From contig NZ_JANCTD010000010.1 of NCBI RefSeq assembly GCF_024297185.1, positions 62,001 to 126,000 on the forward strand: 64,000 nucleotides of DNA, given 5' to 3'. This document shows positions 45,401 to 53,945 of the stretch, one piece after another. The DNA comes from Lewinella sp. JB7 (lineage in GTDB: Bacteria; Bacteroidota; Bacteroidia; Chitinophagales; Saprospiraceae). The position numbers and the translations under genes were made by a program. Below the pieces are notes generated by a model that was not told where the DNA came from, made no database searches, and worked only from the letters and a program-made list of their open reading frames with translations. Position 1 is the first letter of the stretch. Each line of letters starts with the position of its first letter.

Positions 45401-47750
45401 GCGCTTCGTACCGTCGGTCGGTGACCAGTGCCGTGAGGTCCAGTAATGAGTCACCGTCCGTTTCCGCCACGAAGGCGGCAATGTTGAGGTCCATGGCGGG
45501 TTCTAGCTGCCCGGTCACGTCGGCCCGGATGTCTAGTAACCCAAGCTGCAGTTGCTGGAGCGTGTCCCGCAGCGGTCCGGTGAATAAATCGGGAATGCTT
45601 ACCCCGGTGATGCGCGCCGATACGTTCAGATCCGTAGGATCGTACCGCCCCCGTAAATTCCAGTCGCCGTTCGAAGTTTCCAGGGGAACGTCAAAATTCA
45701 GATCGGTAAGTGAACCGGAAATGCGCGCGTTGCGGATCCGCAGATCGGGCAGGTTCAGGTTCGCCGGCAGCATACTGTCGGGCAGTATCGATCGTACGTC
45801 GCCGATGTTGATGCCCAGATCACTCACTTCGAGGTCCAGCGCCAGTTGGTCGGGATCGAGGGCGTTACGTACGTTTCCGTTGATGCGGGCGTAGGTGCTG
45901 TCACCCGGCAGGTTGAGTCGCAAGTTCACGTCGAGGTTGTCCATGGGACCGCTCACCGATCCACTCCCCCGCACGAAGTCTGGAAGGGTATAATCTTCCG
46001 GCAGCGTACCCGGCGGGACGTACGCCAGGATGGTAGCCCGGGTCGCGAGCAGGGTGTCGAGCCGAACGTTGAGTCGGGTGCGGGGATAGGATTGTACGCC
46101 ATTGATCACCCCACTCGTGCGCACCCGGCTATTCAGACCGTTACCGAACACCCGATTTTCGAGGGCGTACAAATCGAGTTCCAACCGGTCGTCGCGGTAG
46201 GTAGCCGTACCTTCCGCTACGATGCGTTGCGGCCAGTCGATGCCGGGCGGCAGCGTACCTTCGGGTACGAGGGGCAGCAGGGGTCCGGGAGTTATACTAA
46301 ACTCCCGCAGGAACAGGCGACCACCGGCCCGCTCCGAGTCAAGGATATCGGTGGCCGAGCCGCTGGCACGAACTTTTATTCCCGGACCGTCCACCTGGAT
46401 GCGGCCGATTTCCAACTGCGCGACCGTCCCGTTTGCGCGTACCGAAAAGTCGATTTGCTGACCGATATTGTTCCGTACGATGCTCTCCGTGGCGTACTGC
46501 GGGGCAAGCAGCGCGATGTCCCGCAGTCCCAGATGTCCGTCCAGTTGGGCCCGGGCCACCATCCGTTCAAGATCGGAGGACGTAAAGTCGTACTTAATGG
46601 CCGTGTCGTCGCTCCGTAGTTCGCTGTGCGGCGTTTGCAGAACGAAACCTTGTAATCCCAGATAACTGGGGTTGTACACGATGTGTCCTTCGGTTCGCTG
46701 AATGGTCAATCCACTACGCTCGCGGGCACTAAGTTGGCGGAGACGCAGGTCCAGTGAATCCACGATGTAAGCGATGTCGGTGGCTTCGGCTTCCACGTCG
46801 CTGAGGGCGATGTGATTAAAGTCCATTCCCGGTCCGCTCAGCGGCGGGGCCGGCGTGTCCATCCGCAAAGCGAACTCCCGCAGCTGAAAAAGTTCTCCGC
46901 GGTAGGAAATGCTGTCACCCATGACCAGCTCCGAACCTTCCAGATTGAAGTACGGAATTTCGGTGGCCAGGTCCAGGCTGTCCATCGCCATGCGGAAGGA
47001 ACTCTCGGCCACGGTGATCCGCCCGGCCATTAGTTCAATCGGTACGGCCTCAGCGGTAGAATCTACGGGGGTGCTGCTTTCCCCGATCGCGACGGCAATG
47101 TCCGTTCCGTTAAGGTCGAGGTAGTCGATGTCGAAGCGCATCGCGTTCAGGTCGGCTTCGTTGATCTCCGCCAGCAACTGCCGGGCGGTTACGTCCGCCA
47201 GAATCCCCGTTGGATCATCCTGGTAATAGATATCCGCGTTGGTAAGCGAGAGCGAAGCCCCGTTGAGATCGACGAGCCAGCCACCGCTGCTACTGGCTAC
47301 CGAATCCGCCTGTGGAGAGTCAGCCATCGCGACGGTATCTACCGGTAGAAAGGCATCGAGCAAAAACTGAATATTACTACTAGATTCCGTGGTGATGACG
47401 TTCGCGTAAACGTCGTTGATCTCGATGGTATTGATCTCGGCCGTCGACCGGATAAGCGACCACATATTGATGCCGATACCGAGGTGTCCTAAGCGGGCAA
47501 TGGTGTCCCCCGCGGGATTATTGACGTACACCCGGTCTACGGTCAGCCCGGACGGAAATTTGATACTAATGTCCCCGATGCCGACGTCCGACTGTAAGGT
47601 GTTGCGCGCGATCTTCTCGACCTCCGTCGTGATCTTGCGCTGCACGAAGGGTAGCTGGACCAACAGAAAGAGCAGGACGATCAACCCCAGTAAGGAGGCA
47701 ATCAACCAAAATACGAACCTACCTATCTTCTTACCGGTGCTTGCTGCCAA
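42459..47750 (-). CDS. tamB: TamB-family (DUF490) translocation/assembly protein
   Basis: 1763 aa. One N-terminal TM helix (about 10-32), long beta-rich periplasmic body of repeating DUF490-like strands, and the conserved C-terminal TamB domain (GRVEVVQGRYDFIYQ, FNGDITNPILDVTVRY). The C-terminus docks with TamL at the outer membrane; the groove of such proteins can carry lipids. No ATG is available at the N-terminus: the frame opens after a TAA at 47801 and the first plausible start is TTG at 47750. First gene of the tamB-tamL pair. The leader 47751-48078 (about 330 bases to the divergent gene) has no clear promoter, repeat or ORF that I can support. Confidence 0.93.
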   Translation of the reverse strand: MAASTGKKIGRFVFWLIASLLGLIVLLFLLVQLPFVQRKITTEVEKIARNTLQSDVGIGDISIKFPSGLTVDRVYVNNPAGDTIARLGHLGIGINMWSLIRSTAEINTIEINDVYANVITTESSSNIQFLLDAFLPVDTVAMADSPQADSVASSSGGWLVDLNGASLSLTNADIYYQDDPTGILADVTARQLLAEINEADLNAMRFDIDYLDLNGTDIAVAIGESSTPVDSTAEAVPIELMAGRITVAESSFRMAMDSLDLATEIPYFNLEGSELVMGDSISYRGELFQLREFALRMDTPAPPLSGPGMDFNHIALSDVEAEATDIAYIVDSLDLRLRQLSARERSGLTIQRTEGHIVYNPSYLGLQGFVLQTPHSELRSDDTAIKYDFTSSDLERMVARAQLDGHLGLRDIALLAPQYATESIVRNNIGQQIDFSVRANGTVAQLEIGRIQVDGPGIKVRASGSATDILDSERAGGRLFLREFSITPGPLLPLVPEGTLPPGIDWPQRIVAEGTATYRDDRLELDLYALENRVFGNGLNSRVRTSGVINGVQSYPRTRLNVRLDTLLATRATILAYVPPGTLPEDYTLPDFVRGSGSVSGPMDNLDVNLRLNLPGDSTYARINGNVRNALDPDQLALDLEVSDLGINIGDVRSILPDSMLPANLNLPDLRIRNARISGSLTDLNFDVPLETSNGDWNLRGRYDPTDLNVSARITGVSIPDLFTGPLRDTLQQLQLGLLDIRADVTGQLEPAMDLNIAAFVAETDGDSLLDLTALVTDRRYEARFDLMHPDMLVNGSGRYLLHEDSTAFVEALVNVERVELQQWGITPQRMEVSGNLVARSEGIDPYALDAFFRLDDFILRGAEGSSYVDSLLLTASMHDRENEIYLRSDVMDGDLVGTFDPLKTPEKLTQFITGYWDHSIRQPDPVEDGSKLDFTFKLKRPQVLTGGLVAGLTQLSPMNMSLLYRDARPELLFNLDLGELVFSGVEARDLHMKAIGDTASLNFTADWGDINYNDQVQLGRTVIAAETVDEELLVELKLYTEEDSLRHYLGAFIDQEGDSLTVRLEEEQILNFESWMVPATNLIAMAGPNLIINNLALRHGSQALLAETSDSNTVHIAFEDFDLRTPSRLVFSEEEVAGGILNGTVDLDNVLTNLGIRTDLTIDDFSWSGSVVGDVAADVTSDDQQNYRIDVVLTGEGNAVEVTGNYALNGPMDLLVDLERLQLSSAEPFSLGYLTETEGYLAGEIGVTGTIDAPVLDGSVAFQDASLVISLLGERFRMGENPITFSNQRITFTNGLSVYDSRGNDAVLTGNILLNSLTDIRLDMLLVAEDFTAINSTDDDNPDYYGTMSVDARVEIGGTATLPVLNVDATTNDGSDITYIYSVPSEGLVDNEGIVEFEEQYQWADIIRRDTSIDTDSLVAARTGVDMTINLDIKPNLLVTVVVDPATGQTFTGRAEGNLTLKINPDGSQEATGRVEVVQGRYDFIYQVINKELDIAKGSTVTFNGDITNPILDVTVRYAVKTSPLPLVEAMSGGSVSDAGTLRRKQTFYALIGLKGELLNSNLTTDVVYPEDVYGNLGISSITNALSTLRQDDSRLTTTTFQLLAFDGFNIPLIDQGGGDGTSLANTTLNNALGGYLNNLANKYVGFVELDFGLDSYQDADGQTNTNLRVSLRKTLFDDRVVISVDGVTGNEADEAAGTQQTYLDNITAEYLINDDGTFRLKFFNDRDRDILVGGNVLRYGGRLTFSKDFDRFFWTPNKTQK

Positions 47751-48078
47751 AGGGGGTTTTGCTTGTGCGGGGGTTACCGCCTTAGAACCGGCAACGATTT
47801 ACTAGGTTCGGTGGGAGGGCTGTTCATAGGAGGGAAAGGTGGAAGGGGGAAGTCACGGAGACCACAACCGGGGTGAAGGGAGCAAGATTAACGTCTTTCC
47901 GGCAATAGAGCCCGTCGGGTGCCCGTTTGTCTTTTCGTTCGCCGGGCGATTCGGAACCCTATGGTCCCGGATACCCCATCGCATCCTGCTAATCCCGGAT
48001 ATCCGGGTAGCGACCGGACGTGACCCCTGTTCCGACCGGACCTTCCCGATGTCCAATTATTTCATTCAGTTCTAATCT

Positions 48079-49017
48079 ATGTTTACCACCAACTTACCGA
48101 AACTTATCGTACCGGTCCTGGCCCTCACCCTGTTCCTTCCCTCCTGTGAAAAGGAAGAAAGCACCGCGGAGAGCCGGGGTGAATTTACCCTGGAAATGAC
48201 CGACGCCCCCGTCGATGATCCCAACGTCAAAGCCGTATTCGTTACCGTCGCGGACGTTCGCGTCGACGGTGCATCGTTGGAAGGATTCAGCCAGTCAACG
48301 GTTGAGCTTTCGGCCCTCACGGAAGGGCGTACCGCCACCCTGTTTTCCGGGCAACTCGACGCAAAATCTTACTCGAATCTCGAGATCGTACTCGAGGATG
48401 AGGAGGTAAACGGTCACCCGGGTTGCTACGTGCTCGATCAGGACGATCAGAAAGTGGCGCTCGCCGTTGCCAACGACGGTGTTATTCGGGTCCAGAATTC
48501 CGCCATGGACGTCCAGCAAAACAGCGCCGTCCGCGCCGTCGTCGATTTTGACCTCCGCAAAGCCCTCGTGCGGGCTGATGACCAGTCGTCCGAATACCGT
48601 TTCGCCGGCGAAAGCCGCCTGCAGAGTTCCGTGCGCTTCGTCCAGCGGGATCGCTCGGGCACCCTCAGCGGGAAAGTGACCAATTCTACGGACGCGGACG
48701 GAACGATCGTCGTATATGCCTACACCCAGGGGTCGTACTCCGATCAGGAAGCGGAAGGCGACGAGGACGCTCGTTTCCTTCAGGCCGTATCCAGCACCAC
48801 GGTCAAGGCGAGCGGCGACTACACTCTGGCCTTCCTGCCCGCCGGCAGCTACGAATTAGTGGCGGTTTCTTACCGGGACGCGGACAGCGACGGTGAGATC
48901 GAAATGCAGGGCACCTTCTCCGCCAGCGCGCTGGCCGGGGTGAACCTTCTCGGCATCGGCGTGGATGCTAGCAGCACCACGACCGCCAACTTTACGCTGA
49001 CGGCTCTGATTCCCTAG
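48079..49017 (+). CDS. DUF4382 lipoprotein
   Basis: 312 aa. Lipoprotein signal with FLPSC, Cys23. Residues about 33-185 form a DUF4382 domain (EFTLEMTDAPVDDPNVKAVFVTVADVRVD is the diagnostic opening, beginning EFTLEMTDAPVDDPNVKAV), followed by a carboxypeptidase-regulatory-like/Ig-type beta domain (GTLSGKVTNST ... YTLAFLPAGSYELVAVSY) to the end. Surface or periplasmic location; the function of the family is unknown. Its terminator hairpin overlaps the end of the convergent RlmI-like gene. Confidence 0.9.
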   Translation: MFTTNLPKLIVPVLALTLFLPSCEKEESTAESRGEFTLEMTDAPVDDPNVKAVFVTVADVRVDGASLEGFSQSTVELSALTEGRTATLFSGQLDAKSYSNLEIVLEDEEVNGHPGCYVLDQDDQKVALAVANDGVIRVQNSAMDVQQNSAVRAVVDFDLRKALVRADDQSSEYRFAGESRLQSSVRFVQRDRSGTLSGKVTNSTDADGTIVVYAYTQGSYSDQEAEGDEDARFLQAVSSTTVKASGDYTLAFLPAGSYELVAVSYRDADSDGEIEMQGTFSASALAGVNLLGIGVDASSTTTANFTLTALIP

Positions 49018-49043
49018 TTCATTCTACGGATCCACCGTTCCTG

Positions 49044-49087
49044 AAGGGGCTGGCCTGGCTAATCAATGCGCAGGACCAGCCCCTTTA
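49044..49087 (+). terminator. Probable (bidirectional) terminator between DUF4382 and RlmI-like genes
   Basis: Stem of about 14 bp with one bulged A: AAGGGGCTGGCCTG against CAGGACCAGCCCCTT, loop about 13 nt, ending TTTA on the plus strand. The right arm lies within the last codons of the minus-strand gene (stop at 49059), so the coding end and terminator are shared. Confidence 0.65.
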
Positions 49088-50246
49088 AGTATTCCCCCTC
49101 CGGGTGATAGAGACTGACCGGATGGTCAGGTCCCTGCCCCAGGCGGTGCAGCACCCGCGCCGCCCTGCCCGATTCCAGTCCGGCCGCGACGATGGTGTCG
49201 TAGAACAACTGTCGGTCCACCACCCGGCTACAACTGAAGGTGAAAAGTAAACCGCCCGGTTTGATGGCCGCCATCGCCCGGGCGTTTAGGCGTTTATAGG
49301 CCTGCACGGCCTTGTGGCGCCGGTGTTTGTTCTTGGCATATGCCGGAGGGTCTACCACCACGATGTCGTAAGCGTGAGCTTCGGCGTTCTCCTTCAGCCA
49401 CTCCATGACGTCGGCCGTATGGGTCTCGTGATGGGCGGTAAAATCGCCGTTGCGTTGAACGTTTTCGTCGGTCAGTGCCGTAGCGTTCGCACTCAGGTCT
49501 ACGCTCTGCACCTGCGCGGCGCCGCCCAGAAGCGCGTACACGGAAAACCCTCCGGTGTAGCAAAAGGTATTGAGGACCCGCTTATCCTGGGCGTAACTTG
49601 CGAGTAGCCAGCGGTTTTCGCGTTGGTCCAGGAAGAACCCGGTCTTTTGCCCTCCGGCTACGTCGACGTGAAAGCGACGGCCGTTCTCCAGCACCACTAC
49701 CTCCGTAACGGGCTCCCCGGCCAGCGTCCCGTCGGTGGTTTCCGTGGCGTAGCGATCCGGCAGCACCGCACTGCTTTTGTCGTAGACGGACGTAATGACG
49801 CCCGGCAGCAAACGGAGCAGGGCCGCGGCAATGGTGTCCCGCTGGCGGTGCATACCGATACTGTGGCACTGAATGACCGCCACGGACGCATAGCGGTCGA
49901 CGATCAATCCCGGCAGCTCGTCACCCGCGGCGTGCACCAGTCGGTATGCGTTCGTGAGTGGATCGTCCGATAAGCCCAGCGTCGCGCGCAGGGAGATTGC
50001 GGCCGCCAGTTGCCGGGACAAGTGATCGTCGGGCATGTCCGCGTCGCCGAAGTGGATCAGGCGTACCCGAATGCTGCCAGCCTGATAGTGGCCGACCCCC
50101 AATTGCCGGCCCTGATGGTCGGTCACGCGCACGGTGTCGCCATCCGCCACGCCCTCTTCCTCGCGCTGTACCGCACCCGAGAACACCCAGGGGTTGCGGC
50201 GTTGAATAGCGCCTTCGCGGCCTTTAGAGAGGGTAATGGTGTGCAT
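49059..50246 (-). CDS. RlmI-like class I rRNA methyltransferase (PUA + Rossmann)
   Basis: 395 aa. N-terminal PUA domain (RRNPWVFSGAVQR), EEHxxx-type linker, then SAM-binding region VLNTFCYTGGFSVYALLGG, the DPPAYAKNK motif and catalytic-Cys segment LLFTFSCSRVV near 335. Matches RlmI/RlmK-type 23S rRNA 5-methylcytosine methyltransferases; the target base is a family inference. Its -7 box (TACCTTTG at 50267-50274) is perfect and gives a short leader. Confidence 0.93.
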   Translation of the reverse strand: MHTITLSKGREGAIQRRNPWVFSGAVQREEEGVADGDTVRVTDHQGRQLGVGHYQAGSIRVRLIHFGDADMPDDHLSRQLAAAISLRATLGLSDDPLTNAYRLVHAAGDELPGLIVDRYASVAVIQCHSIGMHRQRDTIAAALLRLLPGVITSVYDKSSAVLPDRYATETTDGTLAGEPVTEVVVLENGRRFHVDVAGGQKTGFFLDQRENRWLLASYAQDKRVLNTFCYTGGFSVYALLGGAAQVQSVDLSANATALTDENVQRNGDFTAHHETHTADVMEWLKENAEAHAYDIVVVDPPAYAKNKHRRHKAVQAYKRLNARAMAAIKPGGLLFTFSCSRVVDRQLFYDTIVAAGLESGRAARVLHRLGQGPDHPVSLYHPEGEYLKGLVLRID

Positions 50247-50266
50247 ACTGATCGGCTTAGTTGTCG

Positions 50267-50274
50267 CAAAGGTA
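50267..50274 (-). promoter_or_regulatory. -7 box (TACCTTTG) for the RlmI-like gene
   Basis: Perfect match to TAnnTTTG on the minus strand, 20 bp before the ATG at 50246. No obvious -33 TTG. Confidence 0.5.
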
Positions 50275-50395
50275 ACCCGACCCTAGGTGGCGGGGATGCC
50301 GGAGCACCGCTACGTATGTCTGTACCGATCGGGCCTGGTCTGCCGTACCCGATCCGTTTTCATGGCTACCATCAAATAATGTCGCAAATTGCGGC

Positions 50396-51418
50396 ATCAG
50401 ATACCTCATCATCGGCCAGGGACTGGCCGGCACCCTCATCGGATTTCGCCTCGAACGGGCGGGGCACCTGGTGCACTATCAGGATGCGCCGGAGCAAACC
50501 GCGGCCAGTAGCGTCGCCGCCGGTATCGTCAATCCCATTACCGGCCGTCGCTTCGTCAAGAGTTGGCGTATTGATGAGCTGCTCCCCGAGGCCCGCGCCC
50601 TGTACGGAGAACTAGCCAGCCTGCTCGGGGTGAAATTGTGGCACGATCTGCCCCTCGTCCGGACCCTCTTCAATCGCGGAGACGAAAACGATTGGTTAGC
50701 CCGCTCGGCCGATGCGGGATACGCGACCTACCTGGACGACCACCCCCCGCTCGGTCGGATACCGGACATTACCCAACCGGCCTTCGCTTACGCCGGCGTC
50801 CGCCACAGCGCCCGGGTGGACGTTAGTCTGCTCGTATCGACGTTTCGCGATCTTATCGCCGCCGAGAATCGATTGATCGCGCGGGCCGTAGACTACGCCC
50901 GGTTACCGCAGGATTATGACCGCATCATCTTCTGCGAAGGCTGGCGCTCGCGCTTCAATCCCTACTTCGCTTTCCTTCCGTCGGGTGGGAACAAGGGAGA
51001 AGTATTGTACGTGACCACGGAGCAAGCGACTCTCGATCGACTGTTCAAGCACCGGGTGTTTCTGGTACCCCAGGCGGAGCACGAATACTGGGTCGGAGCT
51101 ACGAGCCAAAATAATTTCACGGACGATACACCGACCCCAACCGCCCGTCAGTATCTGACCGACCGTCTGCGGGAAGTGCTTACGGTACCCTTTACGGTAA
51201 CGGATCACCGCTCGGCAATCCGCCCCACGGTGCGGGACCGCCGCATGGTCATCGGCCGCCATCCCGATCAACCACGGCTGTACATCTTCAACGGACTCGG
51301 CACGAAGGGGGCATCCCTGGCCCCATTGGGCAGCCGCTGGCTCCTCGATCTGCTGGAGCACGGGCAAGACCCACCGCCCGAAGTAGACGTAAGGCGGTGG
51401 TCCGCGGGAGCCGGCTAA
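50396..51418 (+). CDS. FAD-dependent oxidoreductase (DAO type) with apparent ATC start
   Basis: 340 aa if it begins at ATC 50396. The reading frame starts IRYLIIGQGLAGTLIG, a Rossmann FAD motif GxGxxG at residues 7-12, followed by SSVAAGIVNPITGRRFVK and C-terminal GTKGASLAPL, as in DAO/ThiO-like Bacteroidota oxidoreductases. The in-frame segment upstream is open to 50276 but holds no ATG, GTG or TTG; the first GTG (50471) would delete the FAD motif. An ATG at 50379 is in another frame. Either ATC initiates, or the start codon was mutated, or there is a frameshift. The substrate is unknown. Confidence 0.75.
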   Translation: MRYLIIGQGLAGTLIGFRLERAGHLVHYQDAPEQTAASSVAAGIVNPITGRRFVKSWRIDELLPEARALYGELASLLGVKLWHDLPLVRTLFNRGDENDWLARSADAGYATYLDDHPPLGRIPDITQPAFAYAGVRHSARVDVSLLVSTFRDLIAAENRLIARAVDYARLPQDYDRIIFCEGWRSRFNPYFAFLPSGGNKGEVLYVTTEQATLDRLFKHRVFLVPQAEHEYWVGATSQNNFTDDTPTPTARQYLTDRLREVLTVPFTVTDHRSAIRPTVRDRRMVIGRHPDQPRLYIFNGLGTKGASLAPLGSRWLLDLLEHGQDPPPEVDVRRWSAGAG

Positions 51419-51681
51419 TGCAACGTTCCCGTGAGGACCGGTGTCTTCACCTGATTCCGTGTTTACTTTGGCGAGTTTTTGGAGTTTTATCCCCCCGGAA
51501 ATATTTCCGGTCACATAAACCTAACATTCCAGAACCAATCTTCTCACATTTGAGTTAAACCCCTACGGTGTACCGAACGGCTTCGCTGCCGGTGTCACCC
51601 GACCTGATTTCAGCGCTTCCCCCTCGGGACACTCGTGGATAGGAACCGCACCTCCGCAAGCCTTTTCAATACCCTTTCCGT
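51419..51681. other. 263-bp intergenic region with a palindrome
   Basis: No ORF or RNA gene evident. Holds the 16-bp perfect palindrome CCGGAAATATTTCCGG at 51495-51510 in an AT-rich stretch, a TTTACTTTGG promoter-like string at about 51462, and leads to the glycosyltransferase ATG at 51682 without a clear ribosome-binding site. Confidence 0.5.
51495..51510. promoter_or_regulatory. 16-bp perfect palindrome, possible operator
   Basis: CCGGAAATATTTCCGG, perfectly symmetric, about 170 bp upstream of the GT-UGM cassette. The symmetry suits a dimeric regulator, but a chance palindrome cannot be excluded. Confidence 0.35.
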
Positions 51682-52785
51682 ATGACCAACGCTACCACCC
51701 CGGCGGGTGGAACGCACGGTACCCTGGCCACCTCCCGGCCTTACGATATCGTCGTGTTCTGTCACCTGCGCTGGGACTTTGTCTACCAACGTCCTCAACA
51801 CATCATCAGTCGACTGGCGCGTCAGCAGCGTGTCTTATTCGTGGAGGAGCCCTGGCACCGGCCGGACCAGTCGGGGAGCACCCTGCGCTCCGTTGGGGAG
51901 GGGCTCGATGTCCTGCAGCCCAATACACACGATATCGACCAAGTGGGCTCCATCGTTGCCGAATACGCCGGACCCGCGGCTTCGGTTGGCTGGTTTTATT
52001 CGCCGTCTTTCATCGGAGTACTCCGGGATCTGTCGTTCGACCGCGTGGTGTACGACTGCATGGACGAACTGAGTCTGTTCCGGGGAGCCCCGGCGCGGCT
52101 GATCGAACAGGAACGGGCCTTGCTTGATCGTGCGGACGTGGTCTTTACCGGAGGCCGTTCGCTTTACGAAGCAAAAGCGGAACTTCACGATGAAGTACAC
52201 TGCTTTCCCAGTTCCGTCGATCAGGATCACTTCGCCCGTGCCCTGCAGGGACTTCCGGTGCCTCCCGACATTGCCGCCCTACCCCGCCCCATCGTCGGCT
52301 ACTTCGGCGTCATCGACGAGCGTATCGATCTGCCCCTACTGGACGGAACGGCCGAGCGACTTCCCGACGTGCAGTTCGTAATGATCGGTCCCCTGGCCAA
52401 AATTTCGCCCGACGATCTGCCCCGCCGCCCCAATATCCATTACTTGGGCATGCGCGATTACCAGGAACTGCCCAACTATCTGCAGTGCTTCGACGTGGCC
52501 ATGATGCCCTTCGCCCTCAACGATGCGACCAAGTTTATCAGTCCGACCAAGACGCTGGAATACATGGCGGCCGGACGACCCGTCATTTCCACGGCTATTC
52601 GGGACGTGGTGCGTGAGTACGCCGATGTCGTTCCCATCATCGACGGTCCGGCCGCCTTCGCCCGGGCGATTCGCCGGGCCCTGGACCAGCCCTCCGCCCC
52701 CGACTACTCCACTATTCTGACGCAAACATCCTGGGACGCGACAGTGCGCCGGATGGAATCCATCATCGTAAAACAACTCGCGTGA
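51682..52785 (+). CDS. Family 1/4-like glycosyltransferase
   Basis: 367 aa GT-B type. N-terminal YDIVVFCHLRWDFVYQRPQH is characteristic of bacterial glycosyltransferases that act with UGM; VVYDCMDELSLFRGAP near 130; C-terminal nucleotide-binding region FALNDATKFISPTKTLEYMA with the conserved Glu. Starts at ATG with GTGA overlap to the next gene downstream. Probably builds a surface glycan, plausibly galactofuranose-containing given its neighbour; donor not proven. Confidence 0.9.
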   Translation: MTNATTPAGGTHGTLATSRPYDIVVFCHLRWDFVYQRPQHIISRLARQQRVLFVEEPWHRPDQSGSTLRSVGEGLDVLQPNTHDIDQVGSIVAEYAGPAASVGWFYSPSFIGVLRDLSFDRVVYDCMDELSLFRGAPARLIEQERALLDRADVVFTGGRSLYEAKAELHDEVHCFPSSVDQDHFARALQGLPVPPDIAALPRPIVGYFGVIDERIDLPLLDGTAERLPDVQFVMIGPLAKISPDDLPRRPNIHYLGMRDYQELPNYLQCFDVAMMPFALNDATKFISPTKTLEYMAAGRPVISTAIRDVVREYADVVPIIDGPAAFARAIRRALDQPSAPDYSTILTQTSWDATVRRMESIIVKQLA

Positions 52786-53945
52786 AATACTCAGACATTG
52801 TCATCATCGGCGCCGGCATTTCCGGTGCCGTCCTGGCCGAGCGCTACGCCTCCCGCGGCAAACGGGTAACCATCATCGAAAAACGGGACCACATTGCCGG
52901 CAATTGCTACGACTACGTCGACGACAACGGCATCCTGGTTTCGAAGTACGGCGCCCATCTTTTCCACACCAACTATGAGGATGTATGGGCTTACGTTAAC
53001 CGCTTCGCCGACTGGTATCCCTGGGAGCATAAGGTCCTGGCCAAGGTCGACGACAAACTCGTCCCCATTCCGGTAAATATTACGACGGTCAATACACTAT
53101 ACGGACTGTCGATCAGCAACGAAACCGAAATGCGGGCCTGGCTGGAGGACGCGCGGGTTGATATCCCCGACGCCGCCAACGGTCGCGATGCCGTGTTGCA
53201 CAAGGTCGGAGAAGACCTGTACGAAAAGATGTTCCGCCACTACACCAAGAAACAGTGGGATAAATACCCCGAAGAGCTCGACGCCTCGGTGCTTAACCGT
53301 ATCCCGGTACGGACTAACTTTGACGACCGGTACTTCAGCGACCGGTACCAGGCGCTCCCCCGGGGGGGCTACACCCGCCTTTTCGCCGCTCTGCTCGACC
53401 ACCCGAACATTACCGTGCGGCTGAATACGGACTACTTCGACGTGAAGGATGAGATCGGCCGCCCCGAAAAATTATTCTATACGGGACCCATCGATCGCTT
53501 CTTCGAGTTTAAGCACAGCCTCAACGAAAAGCTGGAGTATCGGTCTATCAACTTCGTATCCGAAACCGTTGACCGGGAACAGTTTCAGGAAAATTCCGTG
53601 ATCAACTATCCGGGACGGGAAGTTGACTACACCCGCATCGTCGAGTACCGCCACTTCGGAAACCAGACGGGACCACAGGTGACCACCATCGTTAAGGAGT
53701 ACACCACCGATGAGGGGGATCCTTACTACCCGGTACCTAATGCTCGCAATCAGGAGATTTACGAGCGATACCGGCGGGAAGCGGAGGCGCTGCAGGACGT
53801 ATACTTCGTCGGTCGCCTCGCCAACTACAAGTACTTCAATATGGACCAGGCCTTCAAGGCAGCCCTGGACCTGTTCTCCGAACTCGAGCCTACGCCGGCT
53901 ACTGCCGCGCCGGCGACTATGCGAGCAAAGGCCGTCGCCGGGTGA
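52782..53945 (+). CDS. glf: UDP-galactopyranose mutase
   Basis: FAD flavoenzyme that ring-contracts UDP-galactopyranose to UDP-galactofuranose. 387 aa. IIGAGISGAVLAER at residues 6-19, YGAHLFHTNYEDVW, LNRIPVRTNFDDRYFSDRYQ-type segment (shown in part), GREVDYTRIVEYRHF and GRLANYKYFNMD are all conserved. Starts with GTG overlapping the preceding TGA (GTGA). Coupled at both ends, so the three genes form one expression unit. Confidence 0.96.
   Translation: MKYSDIVIIGAGISGAVLAERYASRGKRVTIIEKRDHIAGNCYDYVDDNGILVSKYGAHLFHTNYEDVWAYVNRFADWYPWEHKVLAKVDDKLVPIPVNITTVNTLYGLSISNETEMRAWLEDARVDIPDAANGRDAVLHKVGEDLYEKMFRHYTKKQWDKYPEELDASVLNRIPVRTNFDDRYFSDRYQALPRGGYTRLFAALLDHPNITVRLNTDYFDVKDEIGRPEKLFYTGPIDRFFEFKHSLNEKLEYRSINFVSETVDREQFQENSVINYPGREVDYTRIVEYRHFGNQTGPQVTTIVKEYTTDEGDPYYPVPNARNQEIYERYRREAEALQDVYFVGRLANYKYFNMDQAFKAALDLFSELEPTPATAAPATMRAKAVAG

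Noticed and set aside
50379-50420. ATG at 50379 as the true start of the FAD oxidoreductase
   Set aside because: It is in a different frame from the FAD motif and would need a frameshift within 20 bp; kept only as an alternative.
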